From NCBI GenBank assembly GCA_003141915.1, contig PLNY01000475.1, forward strand, positions 11,461 through 18,393: a stretch of DNA of 6,933 nucleotides, written 5' to 3'. Numbering within the stretch: position 1 is the stretch's first letter; the number at the start of each line of letters is the position of its first letter. The notes beneath the pieces were generated by a model. It had not been told where the DNA came from and did no database searches. It saw only the letters and a list, made by a program, of their open reading frames with translations. This document shows, piece by piece, positions 1 to 6,025 of the stretch. A program made the position numbers and the translations under genes. Source of the stretch: Anaerolineae bacterium. Lineage in GTDB: Bacteria > Chloroflexota > Anaerolineae > Anaerolineales > Villigracilaceae.

Positions 1-3
1 ACT

Positions 4-8
4 GAGGT
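4..8 (+). promoter_or_regulatory. Ribosome binding site of the zinc metallopeptidase gene
   Basis: GAGGT lies 4 bases upstream of the ATG at 13, a good Shine-Dalgarno match at normal spacing. It supports 13 as the true start and shows that this gene, unlike the next one, starts with a leader. Confidence 0.7.
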
Positions 9-12
9 AAAA

Positions 13-738
13 ATGTTCTTCTTCGATCCAACCTATCTATGCTTCATGGCGCCAGCTTTCATTTTGATGATGCTGACCTCATGGTATGTAAAGTCCGCTT
101 ATAACAAGTGGGGCCGCGTGCGCGTACGCAGCGGTTTGACCGGCGCGCAAGCCGCTCAACGCCTGATCTCGACCGGCGGATTATACGGCGTGCAGATTCA
201 AGGCATCCGCGGCGATCTGACCGATAACTATGATCCGCGCACCAAGATTTTGAATCTATCTCAAAGCGTTGCCAATGTCCCGTCGGTGGCGGCAGTGGCG
301 GTGGCCGCACATGAACTCGGTCATGCCATGCAGGATGCGGAAGATTACATTCCCATGCGCTTCCGCGCCGCGCTGGTACCAGCTGTCAATATCGGCTCAT
401 GGCTCGGATGGATCATGATCATGGGCGGCATCGTTTTGGCAACCATGATGAACGCCTCATCAATGGGCATCCAAATCGCATGGCTGGGCGTGTTGGTTTT
501 TTCAGGCGGTGCGATCTTTGCGCTGGCAACTTTACCGGTGGAATTGAACGCGTCGGCGCGCGCCAAACGTCTTTTAGCGGAGACCGGCATCATCGCGGGC
601 CAGGATGAAATAAATGGCGTCAACAACGTGCTGAATGCCGCGGCGCTGACGTATGTCGCGGGACTGGCGTCGGCTCTGTTGCAACTACTCTATTTTGTGA
701 GTCTGGTCAGCGGATTGGGCGGGCGGCGGCGAGGCTAG
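13..738 (+). CDS. YugP-type membrane zinc metallopeptidase
   Basis: This 241-residue protein looks like a complete member of the YugP / Zn_peptidase_2 family, membrane proteases with an HExxH zinc site whose substrates are mostly unknown. Visible landmarks are an N-terminal membrane segment (about residues 9-26), a YDPRTKILNLS segment around 73-83 that is typical of the family, the zinc motif HELGH at 100-104 (two His ligands and the catalytic Glu), and the segment LPVELNASARA near 174-184, whose Glu177 is the likely third zinc ligand. Further membrane segments lie at about 129-146, 155-174 and 210-233. The length is usual for the family. The start is supported by GAGGT upstream. The C-terminus ends in a basic tail (GGRRRG). 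A strong terminator follows, so the transcript likely ends here. The family assignment is firm; the cellular role cannot be read from the context. Confidence 0.93.
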   Translation: MFFFDPTYLCFMAPAFILMMLTSWYVKSAYNKWGRVRVRSGLTGAQAAQRLISTGGLYGVQIQGIRGDLTDNYDPRTKILNLSQSVANVPSVAAVAVAAHELGHAMQDAEDYIPMRFRAALVPAVNIGSWLGWIMIMGGIVLATMMNASSMGIQIAWLGVLVFSGGAIFALATLPVELNASARAKRLLAETGIIAGQDEINGVNNVLNAAALTYVAGLASALLQLLYFVSLVSGLGGRRRG

Positions 739-770
739 ATCCGCTTCATCCCGGATCCAAACCGGAGTCT

Positions 771-801
771 AAACATCCGCAGAATCTTCTGCGGATGTTT
801 T
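771..801 (+). terminator. Intrinsic terminator after the metallopeptidase gene
   Basis: AAACATCCGCAGAA (771-784) and its exact reverse complement (787-800) form a 14-base perfect inverted repeat separated by TC. The right arm ends in a T run (798-801) followed by GTT. In RNA the hairpin closes with a slightly larger loop. It lies 32 bases after the metallopeptidase stop and ends 19 bases before the next start codon. The left arm begins with AAA, so the structure could also work in reverse, though no minus-strand gene ends here. Confidence 0.85.
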
Positions 802-803
802 GT

Positions 804-809
804 TATAAT
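804..809 (+). promoter_or_regulatory. TATAAT -10 box of the flippase-like gene, probably leaderless
   Basis: A perfect TATAAT lies 10 bases before the ATG at 820, so transcription would begin within a few bases of the start codon. The 10 intervening bases (CCTGCTCCAC) contain no Shine-Dalgarno sequence, which fits leaderless translation. The expected -35 position falls inside the upstream terminator stem and shows no TTGACA match. The box is seen directly; its activity is inferred. Confidence 0.65.
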
Positions 810-819
810 CCTGCTCCAC

Positions 820-1851
820 ATGCGAAAAATTATCTTAGCAGTAGTTCTGTTTCTTGGAGTCGCATTTGTTATTCTTTACTTTTCTGAACTCCAGCAAATC
901 ATTACAACCATCCAGCGCGCCAATCCGTGGTATCTTGCCCTTGCCTTGATCATTCAAACAATATGGTTTGTCGTCGTCGGCCTGACGTATCAATCCATCT
1001 ATGCCCTGCTTGGCCTAAAAGAAAGCCGCCGCCACATGATACTGTTGGCCGTTGCCGCGAACTTTGTCAACGTGGTCACCACCAGCGCGGGCGTGGGAGG
1101 CATGGCATTATTGATCAACGATGGCCAGCACCGCGGGCAATCGTCCGGTAAAGTGACTGTGGGTGGCGTGCTTTATCTATTGATTGACGAAGCATCATTC
1201 TTACTCATCCTGGCATTCGGCACGATCATTCTGGCGCGCCGCAACCGCCTGAGCGACGGAGATATCGCCGCATCGCTGACCCTTTTAGCGATTGCCTGCG
1301 GAATTGCGCTTTTTCTTTACCTCGGTTATCGTTCCGCAGAAACGTTAGGTAATGTGCTGGCAAGATTGGCGCGAATCATCAACGCCATTGTGAGACCCTT
1401 CCTGCGCCGCGAATATCTAAGCGAAGCGCGTGCTCACACCTTTGCATCGGAAATCGCCGAGGGAATTTCCGCGCTTCCTCAAAAACCGATCCGACTGGTT
1501 CCGCCTCTGTTGCTTTCGCTGTTTGGAAAAATATTGCTAATGGGCGTGTTGACCTGCGCCTTCCTATCCTTCAATATCCCATTTCGCGTTGGAACGATTA
1601 TCGGCGGGTTTTCCATGGGCTTTTTGTTTCTCATCGTCTCGCCGACTCCTTCCGGCATTGGCATTGTGGAAGGAGTGATGGCTTTGGCGTTTCATTCGCG
1701 GAGGATAGGATGGGGATCCGCGATTCTCGTTACCCTCGCATATCGCGCCGTGACGTTCTGGCTTCCACTGCTGGTGGGAGTGTGGGCGTTCCGCGTCATC
1801 AATGCGCGGAAGACGGCAAAGGTCGAGGTTGATGCGAAGGAAGCAGAGTGA
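820..1851 (+). CDS. Flippase-like integral membrane protein (lysylphosphatidylglycerol synthase transmembrane family, UPF0104)
   Basis: This 343-residue protein is almost wholly hydrophobic, with about eight membrane segments (roughly 4-21, 38-60, 73-98, 117-138, 150-169, 227-248, 256-273 and 297-325). Family hallmarks are the TTSAGVGG stretch near 87-94 and SPTPSGIGIVEG at 274-285, which match the transmembrane flippase half of MprF and its stand-alone relatives. The soluble aminoacyl-transferase half of MprF is absent, so it should not be called a lysyl-PG synthase; moving a lipid or lipid-linked substrate across the membrane is the family-based guess. A cytoplasmic loop at about 185-222 is rich in Arg and Glu, and the tail is charged. 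Start 820 sits just behind TATAAT without a ribosome site. It converges with the following glycosyltransferase gene, 6 bases apart. Confidence 0.87.
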   Translation: MRKIILAVVLFLGVAFVILYFSELQQIITTIQRANPWYLALALIIQTIWFVVVGLTYQSIYALLGLKESRRHMILLAVAANFVNVVTTSAGVGGMALLINDGQHRGQSSGKVTVGGVLYLLIDEASFLLILAFGTIILARRNRLSDGDIAASLTLLAIACGIALFLYLGYRSAETLGNVLARLARIINAIVRPFLRREYLSEARAHTFASEIAEGISALPQKPIRLVPPLLLSLFGKILLMGVLTCAFLSFNIPFRVGTIIGGFSMGFLFLIVSPTPSGIGIVEGVMALAFHSRRIGWGSAILVTLAYRAVTFWLPLLVGVWAFRVINARKTAKVEVDAKEAE

Positions 1852-1857
1852 TTGTAG

Positions 1858-3399
1858 TTAGGGATTGCTATCCGCTTTAGGCGTCAGAAGATAGATGCCG
1901 CCATCTTTTTGATCGACAAAGATCGGTTTGACCTGTGCAATGGGGCTTAGCTCCTCGGCCTTGTAATAATAAGAATATGTATTAGGCTCGATCCAAATCA
2001 AGTAAACATCGAGGCCGGACGAGAATAACTCTGATGAATAATCGGTCACCGGAAACTTGATTTTTCCATAAGGGCCTGAATATTCGGCAGGGCCGTTATA
2101 GCAGGTGTGCCAGGTATAGAATGCAACTCCATCCGGGTAATTGCTGAACAATAGATAGTTTCCCTGCGGCTCATGCGCCAGCCAGTAATTCATCACGCTA
2201 TTCTCATGCCAGGCTTTGGTATTAAAGCTGTCCGAGCCGTTTACGTGCGATTCCAAAACCAGAGGAACGGTAACTCGCAACAAGCCGCCCGCTTCAACAA
2301 CCAATATTACGATCAAGCCGAGGAAGATCACTTGCCGCAGTAATCGCGAAGATAATTGGTCTGCGCGCTGAAGCAGGATTCCCATTCCCGCCACAGGAAG
2401 GGTTACAAGCGGAATATAAATCGGAAGCAGGAAGCGTCCGCTCAATCTGTTGAAATACGCGACCGAAGCCGAACCGAACAATGCCAGCGCATAAAATATC
2501 CCGTAGAGAAAGAGCGAAATCACAAAAGGGAGGAAAGGTCTGTTGTGCGAAGAAAATATCAGCAGAATGATCAGGCCGCCAATGAATATCCATAGGGCGG
2601 CTATTAAAGGATTGAGGTGCGATCGGACGGCTTGCGTCTGAATGAACCAGTCCAGGATTGATCTTGAAAACCAGTAAAAGTTTTCGGCAAAGCCGACCGG
2701 CCCGCGGTATCCGGTTGGAGCGATATAAAGCCAAAGCGCGGCCGGCAGCGCGGAGAGAGCCATCAACGAACTGCGTATCATTCGCTGCCGCAGGCTTTCG
2801 GTTCTGGAAAAGAAGAGGATGGCGACACCCGTTCCAATTGCGGCAATGCCAAGGAAACGATCAAGCATCGCCAGCATTCCCGCCGCTGACATTCCAAGCA
2901 GGAAGCGCGGCGATTTGGTCTCGATGTAATAGCCGGCCAGCAGGACAAAAAGCAGGACCAGGAAAAGATGCAGATAATCCGAATCGACGGAAATGAAAAC
3001 ATCGAGAATAGCCACGCCCACGTCCGAGAGTACGCAGGCCGCGAATGCCAGCGGAAAATTATCAGGGAAGATTTTCAGAAAAATGATCGAGAGACAAATC
3101 GAAATGCCGGCAAAAGAAATGCCTTGTAAAATGATGGCTGAAACAAATGGATTGACGCGCAGCACCACCTGAATGAATGCCAAAAGCATTGGATAGAGCG
3201 GCGGCCATGACGAAACGAAACTGCCGTCGAACGAAAATAATCCTTTGCCCTGCGATAAATTCAGCGCGGCAAATAAAAGATGCGTCGAATCGGTGGAAAT
3301 CCCCAATCCATACTTTGATATACTAAACCACAGAACCAATCCCCAGAGCGCGTGGAAAGTCATCAATACTGCAAATTCATTTTTTAGCGTCCGCTTCAT
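1858..3399 (-). CDS. GT-C / GT39-like polytopic membrane glycosyltransferase
   Basis: This 513-residue protein has about eleven membrane segments covering residues 9-380, then a soluble, probably extracytoplasmic, domain (about 381-513). The first outer loop has the GT-C pattern GISTDSTHLLFAA, with Asp37 at the expected catalytic position, then a G-G pair and SSWPPLYPMLLAF at 63-75. A second acidic site is VDSDYLHLF at 138-146, and NRLSGRFLLPIYIPL at 317-331 matches the arginine-proline segment of PMT/ArnT-like enzymes. Such enzymes move a sugar from a polyprenyl-phosphate donor to a lipid, glycan or protein outside the membrane; the substrate is unknown here. The frame stays open to an ATG at 3435. 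I prefer 3399 because the first membrane helix then follows a short basic start (MKRTLKN) and a TAGAAT box lies 7 bases upstream. The far C-terminal domain is not one I recognise. Confidence 0.8.
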   Translation of the reverse strand: MKRTLKNEFAVLMTFHALWGLVLWFSISKYGLGISTDSTHLLFAALNLSQGKGLFSFDGSFVSSWPPLYPMLLAFIQVVLRVNPFVSAIILQGISFAGISICLSIIFLKIFPDNFPLAFAACVLSDVGVAILDVFISVDSDYLHLFLVLLFVLLAGYYIETKSPRFLLGMSAAGMLAMLDRFLGIAAIGTGVAILFFSRTESLRQRMIRSSLMALSALPAALWLYIAPTGYRGPVGFAENFYWFSRSILDWFIQTQAVRSHLNPLIAALWIFIGGLIILLIFSSHNRPFLPFVISLFLYGIFYALALFGSASVAYFNRLSGRFLLPIYIPLVTLPVAGMGILLQRADQLSSRLLRQVIFLGLIVILVVEAGGLLRVTVPLVLESHVNGSDSFNTKAWHENSVMNYWLAHEPQGNYLLFSNYPDGVAFYTWHTCYNGPAEYSGPYGKIKFPVTDYSSELFSSGLDVYLIWIEPNTYSYYYKAEELSPIAQVKPIFVDQKDGGIYLLTPKADSNP

Positions 3400-3437
3400 A
3401 TTGAAAATTCTATCATGCGAATTCAACTCGAACATTA
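3400..3437. promoter_or_regulatory. Divergent intergenic promoter region
   Basis: These 38 bases separate two divergent genes and must hold or overlap both promoters if the start at 3399 is right. On the minus strand TAGAAT (3412-3407) sits 7 bases before the glycosyltransferase ATG, the spacing of a leaderless promoter and similar to the TATAAT at 804-809. On the plus strand the best -10-like hexamer is TATCAT (3411-3416), 21 bases before the helicase ATG. It overlaps the minus-strand box by two bases, so the two polymerases may compete. Neither has a clear -35 and neither gene has a Shine-Dalgarno sequence here. The plus-strand call is weak. Confidence 0.45.
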
Positions 3438-6005
3438 ATGTCTCTCGATTCCCTTATTCGACTCTGGCATACCGATCCGGATACCGCACCGAATTTTTCC
3501 ATCTGGCGGACGACTCTGCCGCGTCCCGCGCAGGCGCGTCCTTTCCCGGAGGATTTGCCGGCCGCGTTTCGAGAGGCTTTATCCCAGCGTGGAATTGATT
3601 CGCTTTACAGCCACCAACTGGAAGCGTGGTCCCGCATCCGCGTTGGAAAGAACATTGTCCTTGCCACCGGCACCGCCAGCGGAAAAACGCTGGCGTATAA
3701 CCTGCCGATCATTGCTTCATTGGCAACGAACTCGGACGCGCGCGCTTTATATCTTTTCCCAACGAAAGCCCTGGCACAGGATCAACTTGCAAATCTTCAA
3801 TCACTGCAATCACAAATCCAAAATCTAAAATCATCAATCTATGACGGCGATACGCCTCAATCGCAACGCGGCTTGATCCGCAAGAACGCGCGCATCATCT
3901 TGAGCAATCCCGACATGCTTCATACCGGCATCCTGCCTCATCATACGAACTGGTCGGACTTCTTCCGCAATCTGCGCTTTGTTGTAATTGATGAAATGCA
4001 CACCTATCGCGGCGTGTTTGGTTCGCATGTCGCCAATGTGATTCGCCGACTGAAACGCATTGCGAGGTTTTATGGCGCTGCACCGCAGTTCATCCTCACC
4101 TCTGCGACAATTGGCAACCCAAAAGAACTCGCGGAGCGATTGATCGAATCATCCATCGAGTTGATTGACAATGATGGTTCATCGCGCGGCGAGCGGCATT
4201 TCCTTTTATACAATCCGCCCGTGATTGACAAATCGCTTGGCTTGCGAAAAAGTTCAATGATGGAAAGCGTCCGGCTCACGCAGGATTTGCTGGCGAATGA
4301 TGTTCAATCGGTTGTGTTTGCAAGATCAAGAAGAAGTGTAGAGATGATGCTCACGTATTTGCAGACCCAGCCCCCTCCGTCACTTCGTGACACCTCCCCC
4401 AAATCCAAAGGATTTGGGGGAGGCAGGGAGGGGGTTCGCGGCTATCGTTCGGGCTATCTTCCAAGTCAACGTCGCGAGATCGAACAAGGTCTGCGCGATG
4501 GAACAGTAAGAGTCGTCGTTGCGACGAACGCGTTGGAATTGGGAATCGATATCGGCGGATTGGGCGCGGCGGTGCTCGTCGGGTATCCCGGCTCCATCGC
4601 AAGCGTATACCAGCAATCGGGGCGGGCGGGACGCGGCGACGCGCCTGCGTTATCTGTGCTGGTTGCAACGGCGAGTCCGCTCGATCAATTTCTCGCGCAT
4701 CATCCCGATTATTTCTTCGGTCAATCGCCGGAGCAGGGACTCGTCAATCCCGATCATTTATTGATTCTTTTAAATCATCTGCGTTGCGCCATGTTTGAAT
4801 TGCCTTTTCAAAAAGGCGAAGGCTTCGGTTCGCTGGATGCAGAGAATGTTAAAGAATTCCTCGACGTTCTTACATCGAACAATGAAGCGCATCTCTCGCA
4901 GGAAAAATATTTTTGGATGTCGGATTCGTATCCCGCCGCAAACGTTTCGCTTCGAACCGCATCGCCGGAGAATATTATTTTGCAAACGACTGAGACCTCC
5001 GATAGCGCGTCGCAAATCATCGGCGAAGTGGACCTTGCCAGCGCATACTGGATGGTTCATCCGCACGCGGTTTATCTTCACGAGGGACAACAATATTTTG
5101 TGCATGAACTGAATCTCGAAAAGAACATTGCCGCGCTCACGGCGGTCGCGTTGGATTATTACACCGAGCCGCAACGCGAAACGGAGGTTCAAATTTTAAG
5201 TGAATCAGAGCAATCCGAAATCAAAGGTGGAGAAAAAGGCTGGGGCGAAATTCAAGTGACCACGCAAGTGGTTGGATTCAAAAAATTGAAATGGATGACG
5301 CGCGAGAATCTCGGTGAAGAGCCGCTCGATCTGCCGCCGACTGAATTGCAGACCACCGGCTATTGGCTTTCGGTTTCGGATGAAACAATCGAAACCCTGC
5401 GCGCCAGCGGAGCATGGACTAACGATGAGAATGATTATGGTCCCGATTGGAATCGAATCCGCCTCGCAGTACGGACCCGCGATGGATTCCACTGTCAGGT
5501 CTGTGGCGCGCTTGAAAGCGACCCTTCGACTGGGCTCAGGGTAAGCCGCGAACACGATGTGCATCATAAGATTCCATTCAAAGCGTTTACATCCGCCGCG
5601 GAAGCGAATCGACTCGACAATCTCATTACGCTGTGTTCATCCTGCCATCGCAAGGCCGAACAGAATGTCCGCATCCGTTCGGGCTTGGCGGGATTATCCT
5701 ATGCGTTGAGTCAATTGGCTCCGCTATTCCTGATGTGTGATCCAAGCGACCTCGGCGTTCACACCGACGCGGCTGGAACCATTCGCGGCGCGCCTTCCAT
5801 ATTTTTGTATGACCAAGTCCCGGCAGGCATTGGCTTCAGCCAAAAACTTTTTGAGATCCACGATGAGTTAATGGCGCGCACCTTGGAATTGGTCAGCGAA
5901 TGCGAATGCAAAGACGGCTGTCCGTCGTGTGTTGGTCCGGGCGGCGTGAATGGATATGGCGGCAAACAAGAAACATTGGAGATATTGAAACTCCTTCGTC
6001 AATAA
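3438..6005 (+). CDS. MrfA/YprA-type superfamily 2 DNA helicase with HNH nuclease module and C-terminal four-Cys (DUF1998) domain
   Basis: This 855-residue protein carries all helicase motifs in order: Walker A ATGTASGKT 76-84, DEMH 185-188, SAT 222-224, motif IV VVFARSRRS 292-300, motif V ATNALELGIDIG 362-373 and motif VI QQSGRAGRG 392-400. The DEMHTYRGVFGSHVANV stretch and the ending with Cys822, Cys824, Cys828 and Cys831 (CECKDGCPSC, DUF1998 type) point to the MrfA/YprA group, a 3'-5' helicase family linked to repair of mitomycin-type damage. Between them, about 681-740, lies an intact HNH module: Cys686-x2-Cys689, DVHH 707-710, NRLDNL 724-729, Cys733-x2-Cys736-His737. B. subtilis MrfA is about 750 residues, so the HNH and linker inserts explain the extra length. 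Start 3438 is supported by family-like sequence from the first residues (IWRTTLPRPAQ). There is no ribosome site. Three short repeats are embedded in frame at residues 123-134, 312-333 and 695-702. Nuclease activity is inferred from motifs only. Confidence 0.92.
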   Translation: MSLDSLIRLWHTDPDTAPNFSIWRTTLPRPAQARPFPEDLPAAFREALSQRGIDSLYSHQLEAWSRIRVGKNIVLATGTASGKTLAYNLPIIASLATNSDARALYLFPTKALAQDQLANLQSLQSQIQNLKSSIYDGDTPQSQRGLIRKNARIILSNPDMLHTGILPHHTNWSDFFRNLRFVVIDEMHTYRGVFGSHVANVIRRLKRIARFYGAAPQFILTSATIGNPKELAERLIESSIELIDNDGSSRGERHFLLYNPPVIDKSLGLRKSSMMESVRLTQDLLANDVQSVVFARSRRSVEMMLTYLQTQPPPSLRDTSPKSKGFGGGREGVRGYRSGYLPSQRREIEQGLRDGTVRVVVATNALELGIDIGGLGAAVLVGYPGSIASVYQQSGRAGRGDAPALSVLVATASPLDQFLAHHPDYFFGQSPEQGLVNPDHLLILLNHLRCAMFELPFQKGEGFGSLDAENVKEFLDVLTSNNEAHLSQEKYFWMSDSYPAANVSLRTASPENIILQTTETSDSASQIIGEVDLASAYWMVHPHAVYLHEGQQYFVHELNLEKNIAALTAVALDYYTEPQRETEVQILSESEQSEIKGGEKGWGEIQVTTQVVGFKKLKWMTRENLGEEPLDLPPTELQTTGYWLSVSDETIETLRASGAWTNDENDYGPDWNRIRLAVRTRDGFHCQVCGALESDPSTGLRVSREHDVHHKIPFKAFTSAAEANRLDNLITLCSSCHRKAEQNVRIRSGLAGLSYALSQLAPLFLMCDPSDLGVHTDAAGTIRGAPSIFLYDQVPAGIGFSQKLFEIHDELMARTLELVSECECKDGCPSCVGPGGVNGYGGKQETLEILKLLRQ
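3805..3839 (+). repeat. Run of five degenerate heptads inside the helicase gene
   Basis: Five consecutive 7-base units follow one another: TGCAATC, ACAAATC, CAAAATC, TAAAATC, ATCAATC. All end in ATC with an A-rich body. It encodes the Gln/Ser/Asn-rich stretch around residues 123-134 (SQIQNLKSS), between the KALAQDQL segment and the DGDTPQSQR segment of helicase domain 1. Heptad repeats of this look (AAAATCN) are scattered in several bacterial genomes. Here the copy is short and imperfect. Confidence 0.6.
4371..4434 (+). repeat. Branched palindromic repeat (REP-like) read through in frame by the helicase gene
   Basis: The 64 bases fold as a near-perfect three-way junction. The outer stem is CCCCCTCC (4371-4378) with GGAGGGGG (4427-4434). 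A side hairpin GTCAC-TTC-GTGAC covers 4379-4391. The inner hairpin has a 14-base perfect stem, CCTCCCCCAAATCC (4393-4406) with its complement (4410-4423), around an AAA loop. It encodes residues 312-333, a Pro/Gly/Ser/Lys-rich stretch (PPPSLRDTSPKSKG and onward) between motif IV and the VRGYRSGYLP segment before motif V. From memory it resembles a class of C-rich/G-rich dispersed repeats that are usually intergenic; copy number cannot be seen from one window. Confidence 0.85.
5521..5542 (+). repeat. Short dispersed palindrome inside the HNH coding region
   Basis: ACCCT (5521-5525) pairs with AGGGT (5538-5542), and GA (5528-5529) with TC (5536-5537), around a short loop. On the other strand it has the form CCTGAGCNNNGTCGAAGGGT, which I recognise from memory as a very common dispersed bacterial repeat. 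It encodes residues 695-702 (DPSTGLRV), a loop between the first Cys pair of the HNH module and its DVHH motif. It is unrelated in sequence to the palindrome at 4371-4434. Confidence 0.7.
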
Positions 6006-6014
6006 ATGGCTTTC

Positions 6015-6020
6015 GGAGGG
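6015..6020 (+). promoter_or_regulatory. Strong ribosome binding site of the PD40 lipoprotein gene
   Basis: GGAGGG lies 5 bases before the ATG at 6026. It picks this start over the nearby ATGs at 6021 and 6031, which are in other frames; the one at 6021 meets a stop within eight codons. It lies only 10 bases after the helicase stop, so the gene may be co-transcribed with the helicase. Confidence 0.8.
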
Positions 6021-6025
6021 ATGAT

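Noticed and set aside
738..757. Inverted repeat GATCCG / CGGATC with an 8-base loop just after the metallopeptidase stop
   Set aside because: The stem is only 6 bases, without a T-run, and the much stronger terminator follows at 771.
2294..2734. A 146-codon second open frame on the minus strand within the glycosyltransferase gene
   Set aside because: It overlaps the membrane helices of a convincing gene in another frame and looks like a shadow of its codon use.
3397..3435. Start of the glycosyltransferase at 3435 (12 extra residues)
   Set aside because: The extra residues are polar and unlike the family, only a weak GAGAG lies upstream, and the -10-like box at 3407-3412 would then fall inside the gene.
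3805..3839. CRISPR array
   Set aside because: The heptads are contiguous, far too short, and have no spacers.
4351..4668. Minus-strand open frames crossing the palindrome at 4371-4434
   Set aside because: They are frames opened by the repeat and the antisense of helicase motifs IV-VI; no start signal or family support.
4770..5192. A 140-codon open frame on the minus strand opposite the helicase
   Set aside because: It is fully antisense to conserved helicase sequence, has no ribosome site and its product is of no recognisable family.
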